From Kappaphycus alvarezii (lineage: Eukaryota > Rhodophyta > Florideophyceae > Gigartinales > Solieriaceae): a DNA stretch of 64,000 nt. Positions 44,580 to 55,438 of the stretch are shown here, one piece after another. The stretch's first letter is position 1. Each line of letters begins with the position of its first letter. The notes under the pieces were generated by a model, which was not told the origin of the DNA, searched no databases, and saw only the letters and a list, made by a program, of their open reading frames with translations. The stretch is taken from NCBI GenBank assembly GCA_002205965.3, contig NADL03000008.1, forward strand, positions 868,001 through 932,000, in the 5' to 3' direction. Position numbers and translations under genes: made by a program.

Positions 44580-44883
44580 TGTTACAACTTCACTCCGAAG
44601 TTGTAAAGCACGGACCAGGACTGTTGTACCTCCAATCACTGATGCCTCACCGGTCCTATTGGCCCCGGGTTGGTATCTTTATGTAGACTCACGAGGTTCC
44701 GTTAAGTCATTACTGTATAACTGTGCACTTAAATGAATCAAATGCATGCAGTAATTGAATCAAATACAATAGTTGCATTTGATACGAATGCATGCACTAA
44801 TGCAATGTTCCGATAATGCAACCGCCACTGTTCTAGGCTGACAATACACGTCCGACATGCCATGTACTAATTGAACCTTAACA
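44580..44883. repeat. Solo LTR of the 45.9-50.6 kb family
   Basis: Starts TGTTACAACTTCACTCCGAA and ends ATTGAACCTTAACA. The start shares GTAAAGCACGGACCAGGACTG and AATCACTGATGCCT with 45896-46120; the end shares TGACAATACACG and CATGTACTAATTGAACC. It is about 80 bases longer and more diverged. GTAC flanks it on both sides (44576-44579 and 44884-44887), consistent with a target duplication. Confidence 0.8.
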
Positions 44884-45300
44884 GTACTGTTCTATACTGT
44901 ACTCTACCATGCTATAGTACAGTACAGTGCTACAGTGCTGTACTGTACGAAATACCGTACGGTTGAGTATATTATAGAATATTGAAGGGATAAAAAGCAG
45001 ACTAGCGGCGTTAATGGCGAGCCTGAGAAGAGGTAGAAGTTTTTGCTAGTCTATAACAGCTGAATTGGTTGAATGTAAAAATTATACTATTATTTTTGCT
45101 TTGCTGCTCAAGGTGGTGAGGCCTTCTGTAGGCAGTAGATGCCGTCGACTATCTCTAGCACATCTGCTAACTAATAGCTGAAATCTCTGGCGGATAGTCC
45201 TGCGGACAATCGTAGTGGCCCTGGCACTACAAAGATCCTAACAGGCATCAATAAAAGGTCGATAGGATAGAGAAAATATAGACTGCATAGAATAGAAGTA

Positions 45301-45747
45301 CTAGTGTCTATGGGACCGTTGTCCTCATATGAGGACTACTTTTAGCACTTCTTTTTCAATACAAATTTTTTTACCTCAGCGCATTTCTTGTCCCTCCGCA
45401 TTAGTTCATGAGTGCAGATGGCCGATCAAAACAAACTTTTCAAGATTGTTGACCTCGGTGAAGGCTAGACCAGTTTTCCCTCACCAGCTTCCGCTCTTTG
45501 CAAGAAGTTGTGAAAACGACTTCATTTTGGAAGGTAAAATAGTTCGTATTATCGTGGGGGGTTTCAGAAACGAGGGCGCATGTACAGTAAAAATTACTAT
45601 ACTGGAACTAAACATAAAAAACCTTTTTTCCAGTAAAAATTTCGGGCTTTCAAAACATTTTCCTTTCCAAAATGTAACGGAAATTGTTCTTATATGAGGA
45701 CAAAGTGTGCCTCATATGAGGACAGTGCGTGGTCGGATAGACACTAG
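45301..45747. mobile_element. MITE-like element with terminal inverted repeats
   Basis: The left end CTAGTGTCTATGGGACC...TGTCCTCATATGAGGAC (45301-45336) is repeated in inverted orientation at the right end (45711-45747, reading CTAGTGTCTATCCGACC... on the - strand). Terminal CTAG or TA could be the target duplication. A 16-base perfect palindrome GTCCTCATATGAGGAC lies at 45321-45336. A 122-codon + strand frame (45329-45697) fills the space between the repeats but has no recognised domain. At about 450 bases it is the right size for a non-autonomous DNA transposon. Confidence 0.7.
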
Positions 45748-46253
45748 AAAGAGCAAAATGGCTACACTACAGGACTGTAAATAGTAGAGTTTATGTATTC
45801 TGGTATATTCGACAAATACGGCATTTACCACTGTACTGTAAAGTACAGTAGTGCACAGTGCTGTACGATATACTATATATGTTATTGTGCAGTACTGTTA
45901 CAACTTGACAATGAAGTCGTAAAGCACGGACCAGGACTGATAGTAACACAATCACTGATGCCTATCTGGTCTTGGGGACCAGGTCAGGGGCACTTTATAC
46001 AGACCTTTGCGGGGCTCTAAATGCAAACTAGGTACGTTGCTGACAGAATACTACTGTACGTGATAATGCACTTTGCTGACAATACACGTGTACGTGCCAT
46101 GTACTAATTGAACCCTAACATTCGTAACCTTGTGCACACCTCGCGTTCAATTAAAAAATTCAAACAAATACAACAACAAAAAAATCAACATAAAAAACAC
46201 GCAAATTCAATCACCCGAAAAATTAAGTAGCTCCTTTTCCCTCAGACTCAATC

Positions 46254-47940
46254 TTGCCAGATGTTCAATTCGAAAAATCCCTTCACCAAATTACTTCCAA
46301 AGTCTCCACCGCGATCCCAATCGGTCCTTTCGTTCCCGCGCTCAATTGCGGTGCCTCATCCGCCATCGTCTCCGCTGCACCAAGTTTCGTAGCCACACCA
46401 CCACCGAGCCCAACCGCGCCAGCGCCCTTATCTAACGCTTCCGCTCCATCTCCCACAGTATATTAACCGACACAGCTCGCTCCCGTCTCCAACTGCCCAG
46501 CTTCAGCAGCAGACCTATTGCTGTGCACTTCCAGGTGACCCATCCACTCACGAGGCTCAATCACCTTCAGCGTCCCAATCAACTACCAAGGTGAATTCCC
46601 AATATGTCACGATCAGCCCGTGCATCCATTATCACTGTCCCAACTTCACCTTTCCTTTGCATCTTTTTATCCACTTACGCCTTCTTGTACCCGCAACCGT
46701 AGAGCCATGCCTCCCCCCCGCATCAATCACCGCAGCCGCCTTTCCCAAATGCAATCACTCAGGGCTATTGCCTGGGCTATACCACCAACTTATTCCAAGC
46801 ATACAGATGATGTCGATGCTGCGGATGACCTTATGACTCTAGCCAGGCTGTCGAGCCGACCTCAGGATATACAAGCCGCACTCGTTTCGTCGACACTTCC
46901 CTATGGCCAAATTCCGATGTTATAGCCAGGGCGGAACTCGGTTGACGGTCAGTCTCATCCCGTTTGGGACGGAACACAAGCAGGGAAGGGAGTCAACCGC
47001 CGGAACTCCTTTTGACTCAGTTGGATGCAGTGTATGGGAGAGGTCCCACGTCTACTCAAATTTGCATTCCCGATTTCACTCAGCCGAAGGCGACGCAAAT
47101 TGCTACCGCCACTCATGGTGGCCAGTTCTCCCCACATCCCCTTCTCTCCGCTTGTGCTGCTAGTCCCTCAACGTCACTCCAACCATCCAAACAGCAATCC
47201 GTCGCGTCATTAACGCGAACGTGACGTCCGGAAAGCCTGGAGGGGAATCCTCAACCTCCGTCGCGACGCTGCCCGGGCTATCCTCCCTGATTTGCAGGAA
47301 TATGTTCCCGCTGCGGTACATTCGGAAATTGCACCTGTCGTCAAAGCACATTGTAAGACGAGACTACCCTTGTCAGGACCGTCAAGCGGCCTCCTATCAA
47401 GTGGACTTCTGCAGGCAACACATTGCCATACGCCTCGTGGCGAGAAAATATGGACGTGCACACGTTGCATTCGAAAGTTGGGTCAAAGCCTCACATGAAG
47501 ATGTACATTGAAACGCCGCACTCGGAATGCGCGTCACCTGTGCTACTGTGAAAAGCATTGGGACTTGATACAACCTCACTTGGCGCCTGGAGAACGCATG
47601 AGCGAACCCCAACGAAGCATGTTTGCATTGTGTACAAGAGTCCTGTCGCGGTGTTGTCGAGCCTGGCCCGGCATCAGCGAACTCTCCCAACCCAACTGCA
47701 GGTTTGCCGCTGTCGTTGTACTGGAGATGCCGAGTTTGCTTTCTACTTCCGCTGTGCCTCGAGCAGCGGGCTGTGCTCGATCTGCATCCTTTGCAACGAA
47801 AATTCTGGGCTCCCGCATTCTCCTGAGTCGCACGAACTACACGATGCGCTCGCTTCTTGGACCTCTTCACTATCCTGCAACTTCCCAGTCTACCCCTTCG
47901 GCTGTCAACCTCGTCGCTCAACTTCACTCGAATGAGCGGA
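46254..47940 (+). pseudogene. Element interior: Pro/Ala-rich and Cys/His-rich frames, unassigned
   Basis: Successive + strand frames read as one decayed protein: a Pro/Ala/Ser stretch (46254-46466), TYSKHTDDVDAADDLMTLAR (about 46794-46853), KAWRGILNLRRDAARAILPD (about 47232-47291), a cysteine region IWTCTRCIRKLGQ (about 47448-47486) and FYFRCASSSGLCSICILCNE (about 47742-47801). The spaced CxxC pairs suggest zinc-binding modules. At least four frame changes are needed. I do not recognise the family. Confidence 0.4.
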
Positions 47941-48008
47941 ACTACTCGCATCGAGAGAAGATGCCTTACAGTGGGCCCCTTTACAGTGTCACATCCTACA
48001 GCACCGAT

Positions 48009-48072
48009 TACGGCCCGGGTACAGTAACCATTGAGGCCCGGGTACAGTGGCCGTGAGGCCCGGTAACCGTGG
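48009..48072 (+). repeat. Short tandem of GGCCCGGGTACAGT units
   Basis: GGCCCGGGTACAGTAACC, GGCCCGGGTACAGTGGCC and GGCCCGGTAACCGTGGC follow one another at 22-23 base spacing. Confidence 0.75.
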
Positions 48073-49198
48073 CTTACTGTAAGCATACCTCAGGCGTTCT
48101 GCATTAGCAACCACTAACCTCCCGTCGGTGCTTCCGTACCATCAGTTTCAGCAAGGCTTGGACGACGAGCGGTTGATGCGATTTTATCGCGGACGCGAGC
48201 CTGGCGACTTGAACTAATGCCGGTCGTACTGCCATGCTGCCTCGACCGGTCCTTAGGGGCGGATAACGGTGAGTGCAAGCGAGTATTTCCGGCAGACAGG
48301 GTGTCGTGGCGTGCAGTCTTTGTCTTGACTGGAACTGGCCGCGCAATTTCTGCAAGAGACCGGCTTGGCTAAGGGTGAAAACGGGCTTCCGCTAGTAGCT
48401 TCCTTGGGACGTCTCGTAGGATCATTTGCACCCATCCCGTGCGTGCAGGGATGAGGCAGGCAGCTGAAACACGTCCTACCCAGCGGGGTCGCTGGGGGCC
48501 GGGTGTCCGACACCTAGGGACCCTTGCAATGATGTAGGGGTACCTGGCCCATCTTGGTTTGCGCAAGATGTGGTTAGCGATGAAATCGCGTCCCACCTAC
48601 AGGGTCTGTAGGGGCCTGGAGTCCGACTCCTGAAGAGTGTCCGAAGCTTGTAGCGTAGTCTCCCAGTGGGAGTCCGACCCGTCCTGTGTGAGCAGTTTAT
48701 CAACCCCTTTGGGTACACGGCTGTCATACAAACGCACCATACTTCCGGTAACTCACTTTCCGGGGTCCATCTCGGCGACCTTCTTCCGAAACGTTTTACC
48801 TTGAAAAGCCGCTCTAATTAACTTCTTCTCATTCCTTCTCAAATATCTTGACCGGACTGCCACCTCTTCATCTTCAACCATCCCTGCCACCAAATCGGCT
48901 CCCGACAAGCGCAAACACCTCACGCTTGTTTTTCACCTCCTCCCTGGAGGCATTAATTCTCGACTGGGGCTTCGGACCCCCAGGCCTTCCCCTGTGGGTT
49001 TACCACGATAGCGCCGCATCACGTCGTTCTTCTTCTTCAGCAGTCCCTAACCATATGGCCCTTTTCGTGGCAGTAATAGCAGGTTACTTGAGGGTATTAT
49101 ACCCTGCTTCCTCACGCGGGACTCCCCTGTATGGCTTGACTGGCTCTTGGACTTGCCGGACACTTTCCCGACTCGCAGACTGACGTACTGCTGCAAGC

Positions 49199-50060
49199 CT
49201 AGAAATGGTACTCACCACGTGTCGTAGTCCCCTGATACCAGAATTGCTTGCTCCTGAGACTCGCGGGCAGACCTGCTTTAAAGCGGTTCACCATGATTTC
49301 GTCTGAGATTGGAATCTGCAGAGTCATGGAAGCAGACCTTAAGCGTTCTCCGAAAGCGGACACCATTTCATATTTCTGATTCCATTTAATATTGAAAAAC
49401 TTGTCTTGCAATGCACTTAGCTGCGCTTTGTTGCGCAGTCTAGCCTCCAAGTGGTCCAGAGCTCATCGCGTTGGCATTCCAGTGTATACTCGCCACACTC
49501 TCGAATATTCTAGCCGCATCTCTTTCGAAGGCAGAACAGAAGGCGCCTCTCGTCACTCTCCTGAATTGGAAAGTCCTTCAACAGGCGGTACCACGTTCTT
49601 TTAGCATCGAAGAAAGAGCCGTCTCCGGCCTTACGACATCGAGAGTTTCGAGAGAGCTTTTGTATATTTTGTGGGCTACGTGTACAGGATAAGTGCCGCG
49701 GGAATCCTTCTTTGAATCAATCCTGTCTTCATCTTCTTCGGCCGCCATCTCCGTATGGGCCTCTTCTGCGTTGGCTTCCGCAGAATGACTCCCGGAAGCC
49801 CTTTTATCTGTTCAAACTTACTGGTAAGCTGAACTATCTCCTTCATTACGGTAGAAATGCCATTGACCGCTCACGGAGTTCCTCTATTACCTCAACAGTG
49901 CACTGACTGTCTTGTGGCGAGGCTTCGGCTTTGATTTCCACCTCTGCGTGAGCGTATCCGAGTCTTGAGAAATCGAATATCCTGGTGAAGCTCAGCACCT
50001 TCCTGACCTTGGTCCGGCATTTCTGAATGTGGATTCGCTCTTGTTCCGGGCGAACCATGT
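49199..50060 (-). pseudogene. Retrotransposon gag-like frames
   Basis: The - strand frame 49450-49199 reads AQLSALQDKFFNIKWNQKYE, MVSAFGERLRSASMTLQIPI and DEIMVNRFKAGLPASLRSK, typical of Retrotrans_gag helices (spacing of W, L-R and F-x-x-GL). 50058-49846 supplies an N-terminal helical segment with EVEIKAEASPQDSQCTVEVI. Two or more frameshifts separate them. The gag lies next to the right LTR, which would make the element - strand. Confidence 0.65.
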
Positions 50061-50866
50061 TTCTTTCTTTAGGCGAAACTTGACCTTCTCAGTCAGCAGG
50101 TTGCGACCCTGGTTCTGACTTCGACTTTTTCGAGACGTCTCCTCTTGAACCGGCGATTGATCGCCTCGTGCGCACAAACTTCTTTCCGGGAGTCCCCTCC
50201 CTTATTATCAGCTTATAGCCTTGTTTAACGTGCCTACGAGAAGTCTAGATCCCGTGAATCCGAAAAGTGCCCTTCACGGACGCACCAAGAAGATGGTTTC
50301 TTGTAATGAGGCTGGCCTTGCCTCGGACGTTGGATGCCGTCCAGATTCTGAAGATTCTCGTACCTTGATTGCACCCTCGCAATGACTAGCTCGGTAGTCG
50401 TGCTGGTAAAATCGATTTTATGTTACAACTTGACAATGAAGTCGTAAAGCACGGACCAGGACTGATAGTAACACAATCACTGATGCCTATCTGGTCTTGG
50501 GACCAGGTCAGGGGCACTTTATATAGACCTTTGCGGGGCTCTAAATGCAAACTAGGTACGTTGCTGACAGAATACTACTGTACGTGATAATGCACTTTGC
50601 TGACAATACACGTGTACGTGCCACGTACTAATTGAACCCTAAAAGTACAGTATTTGAGAAATTCAAGCATACTTTTGCACTTGTGGCGCAACTGCGTGAT
50701 CAGCGTAGCACGCAAAGAACACAAGCTTTCTGGACGGAGGGTGTGATAGGATAATGTAGAGGGTAAAGAGATGTTAGAGGGTTAAGGGAGTTGAGACGAA
50801 AGGCGAAGGATATCAGCAAGCGTGGTTAGCGGTTCACTGAATACACAATTCCTCCTTGAATTCTCG

Positions 50867-50984
50867 TGAACTCCGTTGCGAAGAGGCACAGGATAATATA
50901 CGACGCCGTGAGTCGGGCGACGGCACATCACCGCGACATTGCTTACAGTAGGCTCAGAAGTCTTACAGTATATGTGCCGCAACA
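50867..50984 (-). repeat. 3' LTR (118 bp)
   Basis: Paired with 54256-54373; only about a dozen differences are visible across 118 bases. Confidence 0.85.
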
Positions 50985-50996
50985 CTCTTCCCCTTC
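50985..50996 (-). promoter_or_regulatory. Polypurine tract
   Basis: GAAGGGGAAGAG on the - strand immediately before the LTR start TGTTGCGGC, the usual site for plus-strand priming. Confidence 0.75.
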
Positions 50997-51137
50997 GCAC
51001 GACTGCGTAAAACCAGGAATCGACCTCGAGACCACTAAAAGAAAAGTGGCCAAACTGCCACTCTACCAAATGACCACGGCAAAAATTCCAAAATCAGCGA
51101 TTGCATGCAAAATCGAACCGCCGAGAATACCGAAAGT

Positions 51138-51232
51138 GCACGTGGCCGACGTGGACCACCCGGTTAGCACTTAGCTAGCAGTATAGTCGGATCCTGCAGC
51201 AGACACCCGTTCTACTGATGCCATAAAGTTAA
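51138..51232 (+). repeat. Non-LTR 3' tail repeat, copy 2
   Basis: Matches 17812-17905 (see there). It lies in the 3' untranslated part of the copia derivative, either as an insertion or because the tail sequence is shared. Confidence 0.55.
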
Positions 51233-51544
51233 TCCCAAAAGTAATTGGAAAAGTAGAAATAGCAGGGGTAAGGTATACATAGAGCCGTTTTGTTGTTTGG
51301 TAGGTGGGAATCTCAGTTAAGAATCTCCACTTCCCATTGCAGATCGCGTCGTTGATGACAATGTTGACGACAAAACTGAAAATCCGCTCGCTCGGGCTTG
51401 ATCAAAGTATGGTGACTTGTTGCGTCACACCAGTACCGCTGAACGATCTACACTTGGTAAGTCGAGGAGGTACGCTCAGATGCAGTCATGGCACATGTGT
51501 TGAGACGGAGCATGATCCATCAAGATCCAAACGGTCGAATTATC

Positions 51545-52330
51545 AGGCAGGGGACAAAGATCGTACAGCATGTAGGCAGAAGTGGATTCTTTTCTTTTGC
51601 AGTCGGTTGCAAGTTTGTAAGATAGGACCGTGACGATCGCTTGACAATGTGTTTTTGTGAGAGTTATCAGGTGCAGAGCGAACGATCCATTGTTCAACCT
51701 TAGGATTGAGACGACCAGACTGGAAAACGTTGCGGATTGGGGATTGATGCATCGTTTTTGTTAGACCATCAGCAATTTTGTGCGTTGTCCGGACGAAACC
51801 AATAACCTAGATTTCGTATCTCTAGAACCCTTCTCGGGCAGCTGCGATATCCAGCATGAGCCTTTTCTCTGAAGTTCGGGAACCCTTGGAGATAACTTCG
51901 AGTAGACTATTGTTGTCCGTACACAGTTTGACTGGTGCGGCTGTGGATGGATGTAGGAAGTGAAGCTCTTCAGCCATTGTATGGGCAACATCGAACATAC
52001 CTGCGAAGGTAATTGGTTCTGCAGCCAGGGCAGAACGGACAACTCGGCGGGCATTGTAAGACTTGAACTGGACAGGCGCAGCGCGGCCTGATTTGTGGGA
52101 AAGGAAAAGGATGTAGCCAAGTTGCGATGTAAGATCGTAGTTGGACGCGAACGATGCATCATAATATCCAATGAGCTGCACGGTAGACAGATCCAAATCA
52201 AAAAACTTGACAGCAATGTGGTGTTCTTTGGCATAAGTCACGACGGCTTTGCGATCAAATGCAAACCATTCGAAGGTGACTTGCGTGAGTTGAGATACCT
52301 CGAAAATCACGTCAGGGCGAGTGTGTGTTA
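51545..52330 (-). pseudogene. Copia derivative: RNase H and C-terminus
   Basis: TRPDVIFEVSQLTQVT (about 52320-52275) is the RT-to-RNase H connection. VQLIGYYDASFASNYDLTSQ and LGYILFL give the first RNase H Asp. KSYNARRVVRSALAAEPITF carries the Ala-Ala-Glu block. KLCTDNNSLLEVISKG and EKRLMLDIAAAREGF follow. After a shift, TTHKIADGLTKTMHQSPIR and PKVEQWIVRSAP (about 51790-51690) close the protein. Well preserved with two shifts. Confidence 0.85.
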
Positions 52331-52356
52331 TCTACGCGAGCTGCATTCGAAGTAAT

Positions 52357-52760
52357 TCAAAGTCGGATAATTGACAGATCCTTGCGATGGTGATTGTCAA
52401 GAGTCTGAAACCAGAGGTCCCCTGCGTTGCATAAAAAGTTTGAGAAATTTGTTTCGCAAAGGACGGTGGTATCGCTCTCCAACTCCAAGGGCGTTATGAG
52501 CTTCGATACCAGATTTGTCAACGTCGACCCCTGCAGCACGACTAATGGAAACGAACGTGTCCTGAACTGAGAGCCTTGGTCAAGGCGAATGGGGTTGGAT
52601 AACCCGGTGTAGACGATCGAACAGCAATCAATGATTGTCTCCCAGGTTGTCTGCGTGGAGACGTCGGAAAGGAAACGGGCAGCATTGAAGTGCGTGTAGC
52701 TGTTCACAATGTGCAGAACATACTTTTTTTCCAGATGCATAATGTCCATTATTATGCGCT
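52357..52760 (-). pseudogene. Copia derivative: integrase core
   Basis: ERIIMDIMHLEKKYVLHIVN contains the first catalytic Asp. SYTHFNAARFLSDVSTQTTW and PIRLDQGSQFRTRSF follow, with the second Asp in LDQGSQF. After about 52500 the frame slips; NALGVGERYH-type sequence including the Glu is in another frame. The product ends at 52357, where RT should begin but does not. Confidence 0.85.
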
Positions 52761-53675
52761 CGTTAAACCGACATTGGTCAACCCCAAAGACGCAGGGAAG
52801 CGACCGGGGCCGTCCTGGATACGTTGAAAGGTATCAAATGTTGCGGAAATCTCTTGCGAGGACTTGCAAGTGTCCGGAGTGAGGTCCTCGGGATGTGCCT
52901 CCTTGAGCAACGCGAAGAGTTTCATAGCAGAAAGATGAGCAAACTGACGGTGGAGTTCGACGACTTGCAGCTGTTTAAAGTATGAAAGAGTAGGGAAACA
53001 CGTGGTTGAGTAGATGTGCCCGGCATGTCGGAGTAATGGAACGCTCCAAGCGGTGAGGGCCTTTGTCGTGCCATAGTCAGCTCTGCATATGATATGCTTC
53101 TTGATCAAGCGATTGGTGACAACATCGGGAGTTATGGAGTATAGACCCAAGAAATCAAGTCCAAGAAGTGCGGGCACGTCGGCGGCTACTACCTCAAGGG
53201 TAACAAAAAGCGTTGGGATCCCGGACGGGGTAGCGAGAGGGATGGCCAATGTACAGAGGGAGTCGAAGATGGCGTCAGCAAACCGGAATCGGTTCCGGCT
53301 TGTCTTGAGACGGGGGAACTTGAGTCCAAGGCGTGAAGATGCGGCGAGCCTTCTTTTAGGCCAATGACATGTGAGAGCTCCGGTATCAACGCAGAGAACC
53401 GGGAGTTTCTCGTCTGTCAGGGCAGATTTGAAGTCAGCTGTTGAGACGGTATGCATGTCGATGATGGTAGATGGAGGCGTAAGATGGGAGGAGTTGTAGT
53501 GTCGTGGGATGTAAGTGCGATGCACTCGGCTGTGAGCATTACAGCGTCGTCTTTGAGACGTGTCAAAGTGACTCCTTAGAGAGAATCCGGCGGCATGTCC
53601 TCGTCGCAATGCAACGACGGGGTATTTCCCGTGGAGTCTTTGGTGGAGGATATTGCGGAGGCGATGTGATCGCAA
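52752..53675 (-). CDS. Copia derivative: protease and pre-integrase, long open frame
   Basis: A 307-codon frame, the longest intact coding stretch of this element. PVLCVDTGALTCHW (DTGA at 53376-53387) is an intact retropepsin active site. VVAADVPALLGLDFLGLYSI matches the retropepsin LLG-x-D flap-side motif. ELHRQFAHLSAMKLFALLKE and a CKSSQEI stretch parallel the pre-integrase zinc region, with the second Cys missing. The N-terminal part (to about 53480) is basic and is probably gag linker in a different original frame. It overlaps the gag remnant (53576-53962). Confidence 0.75.
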   Translation of the reverse strand: MRSHRLRNILHQRLHGKYPVVALRRGHAAGFSLRSHFDTSQRRRCNAHSRVHRTYIPRHYNSSHLTPPSTIIDMHTVSTADFKSALTDEKLPVLCVDTGALTCHWPKRRLAASSRLGLKFPRLKTSRNRFRFADAIFDSLCTLAIPLATPSGIPTLFVTLEVVAADVPALLGLDFLGLYSITPDVVTNRLIKKHIICRADYGTTKALTAWSVPLLRHAGHIYSTTCFPTLSYFKQLQVVELHRQFAHLSAMKLFALLKEAHPEDLTPDTCKSSQEISATFDTFQRIQDGPGRFPASLGLTNVGLTSA

Positions 53676-53962
53676 GCAACCGCTGCCTCAGTTTCTTCAA
53701 GCGCACGCATCTCTTCTGGGCCGGCCGGCGTGCCCTCCTGCAGGAATCTCTCGTACTCGGAGAGGTCAGGATAAGAGGATTGGAAATGGTTGGTCTCCTC
53801 AGGGTCACTGTCGCCATCATGGCCCGCTGTCTCCGGTTGGAATGAGAGATCTTCGACTTGTTTCGAAATTTGGTCAATCGTAGTGGCGAGATCATGGACG
53901 ACATGAAAAGTGGGGGTGCTACGGGGGAGATTGTCAAGGACGTACTGACGGATGTTACACAT
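53576..53962 (-). pseudogene. Copia derivative: gag remnant
   Basis: A 128-codon acidic frame (LATTIDQISKQVEDLSFQPE, YPDLSEYERFLQEGTPAGPE) stops just before the protease frame. No zinc knuckle is visible, so I call it gag linker only by position. From here to the 5' LTR (53963-54255) nothing further is legible. Confidence 0.4.
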
Positions 53963-54255
53963 CCTGTGGCTAGAGAAATGTTCACCTGACCCGAATGTGT
54001 GAGAGAGGAGCGTTTTTCCATCGAGACCGATAGGATTCTTGCGCGGTGGGAGGGATTAGATAGCTTCTGGAGTGACTTTGGAGTGATGATACTTGAGATG
54101 ATTCGGTTTAGGTGGTTTCCCATAGCACTGAAAGTGGAGTTTCTCGGGGTGGGAAGGGTTTGTCGTATCCGCGGCGATAGAGATCAGGATTGACGCTCAT
54201 GATGAATCTGAACCTGCTCCTGCAACGCAGTGACGAAGCGTTTGTAAGAGAATCG

Positions 54256-54373
54256 GGAACTCCGTTGCGAAGAGGCACAGGATAATATACGACGCCGTGA
54301 GTTGGGCGACGGCACATCACTGCGAAATTGCTTACAGTACGCTTAGAAGTCTTACAGTGTATGTACCTCAACA
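54256..54373 (-). repeat. 5' LTR (118 bp)
   Basis: Partner of 50867-50984, with T-to-G at its first base relative to that copy. Confidence 0.85.
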
Positions 54374-54830
54374 GCACTGCATATTATTGTACTGTATTGC
54401 TGAAATCAGTATAATACTGAGTACAGTATTTAGCATGGACCGTAAAATATCCCTATTTATAGAGTACATTACAAAACGTACACTGTACTACAGTATACTA
54501 GACTGGAAAAGGCAATGAATGATCAGCCGCGGAGCCAATGTTCAGAAAAGTTTGGTACAATGGAAACAACACAAAATGCAGGATGCAGCCTAGTTCATAC
54601 TATAATTTTTGCTGGCCTAGGGATAGCATTGCCAACCTGAAAAAATAAGCCAATTTTCATCCCCTTCGGCCTACATATTCCTAAAAATGCTTATCAAAAT
54701 CAAAGGGCGAAACTTTTGCCGCGGAATAGTAAACGAAACTTGGCGAGAAATAAGAACGCTATCTTCGGGTAATAACAAAGAGGCCATTGTACAGCATTAA
54801 AATACTATATATATATAGGAGAAGGAAAAA
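54374..54830. other. No gene recognised
   Basis: AT-rich with GTAC words and a TATATATATA run near 54810; no frame of interest. Confidence 0.5.
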
Positions 54831-55438
54831 ATGCTTCTGTTCAACCTACCTTCCAAGGTCAGTAGCAATATGGTCCCAGTCACAAAAGAACTTCCGCCCG
54901 TGAAGAGACTGAAAGAGATCTGGAAAATTAGGAAATAATCAGGTGGAAAAGCGTTGCCATTTCAAAAAAGTGGATCCTCTATTTTATGATATGGTAGCGA
55001 CAATTTCAGAGCTATACCAAGCTGAAGGTCGAGACGGGCTTTTGAAAAAAGTAAGTTTCTTTCAATTTTTTTCGTTTTCTATTTCTGCTGCCTACCTATA
55101 TATTTTTAGGAGTATGCCCATAAATTACCTGAAATATCCTGGCAGTCTCCTTACGGTAACCGTTACTAAGAATTTACACTGTAAGAATACATCAGTGCAA
55201 CTTGTGCACGGTGTCCACGCACCAGTGTAAACCATAAGATCATACCACTTTGTGCCAGGCCTATGACATGAAGCCATCGTGGCTATCTCGCGTGGTTCTC
55301 GAAACATTTCGGATCCCACCAATCAACAATTACTTTATGCCTCCTTGCCAATTGGACCAATGGAATTTTTCCATGATGTGTAGTGTTGTCGGTATCACTG
55401 ATAGGGGCTACATGAGCCTTCAGAACCTTGAAGTTTGA
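54831..55438 (+). CDS. Candidate spliced gene fragment, unknown
   Basis: A frame 54943-55050 (HFKKVDPLFYDMVATISELY) ends at a GTAAGT donor at 55051. A TTTTTAG acceptor at 55109 gives a 59-base intron, after which the same phase continues EYAHKLPEISWQSPY. A later frame, 55259-55438, reads MKPSWLSRVVLETFRIPPIN and YFMPPCQLDQWNF, but no donor/acceptor pair joins it in phase. I do not recognise the protein; it may be a decayed transposase. Confidence 0.25.

Larger units (their letters stand above)
45891..50648. mobile_element. LTR retroelement with intact ends and AGTAC target duplication
   Basis: Nearly identical direct LTRs at 45896-46120 and 50421-50643 (TGTTACAACTTGACAATGAA ... AATTGAACCCTAACA; the right copy ends CCCTAAA). 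AGTAC precedes the left LTR (45891-45895) and follows the right one (50644-50648). Only a few differences are visible between LTRs, so this is one of the younger insertions. The interior is not a clear single polyprotein: a gag-like frame lies on the - strand at 49.2-50.1 kb and a Cys/His-rich frame series lies on the + strand at 46.2-48.0 kb. No RT or integrase is recognisable, so it looks non-autonomous. Primer and polypurine sites are not evident; orientation is unresolved. Confidence 0.85.
50867..54373 (-). mobile_element. Copia deletion derivative with 118-bp LTRs
   Basis: Direct repeats 50867-50984 and 54256-54373 are 118 bases each. The left copy runs TGAACTCCGTTGCG ... GCCGCAACA with TG...CA ends. 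A pyrimidine tract (CTCTTCCCCTTC, 50985-50996) is the polypurine tract of a - strand element. From high to low coordinates: gag remnant, protease, pre-integrase, integrase, then directly RNase H. Essentially the whole RT is missing between about 52400 and 52320, and little gag is left. Flanking pentamers (50862-50866, 54374-54378) do not match. Confidence 0.85.

Noticed and set aside
47397..48086. 229-codon open frame on the - strand
   Set aside because: Shadow of the + strand Cys/His-rich series; composition is Arg/Ser/Cys noise and lacks motifs.
50866..51174. 102-codon + strand frame through the copia LTR
   Set aside because: It reads across an LTR, the polypurine tract and the shared non-LTR tail; not a plausible gene.
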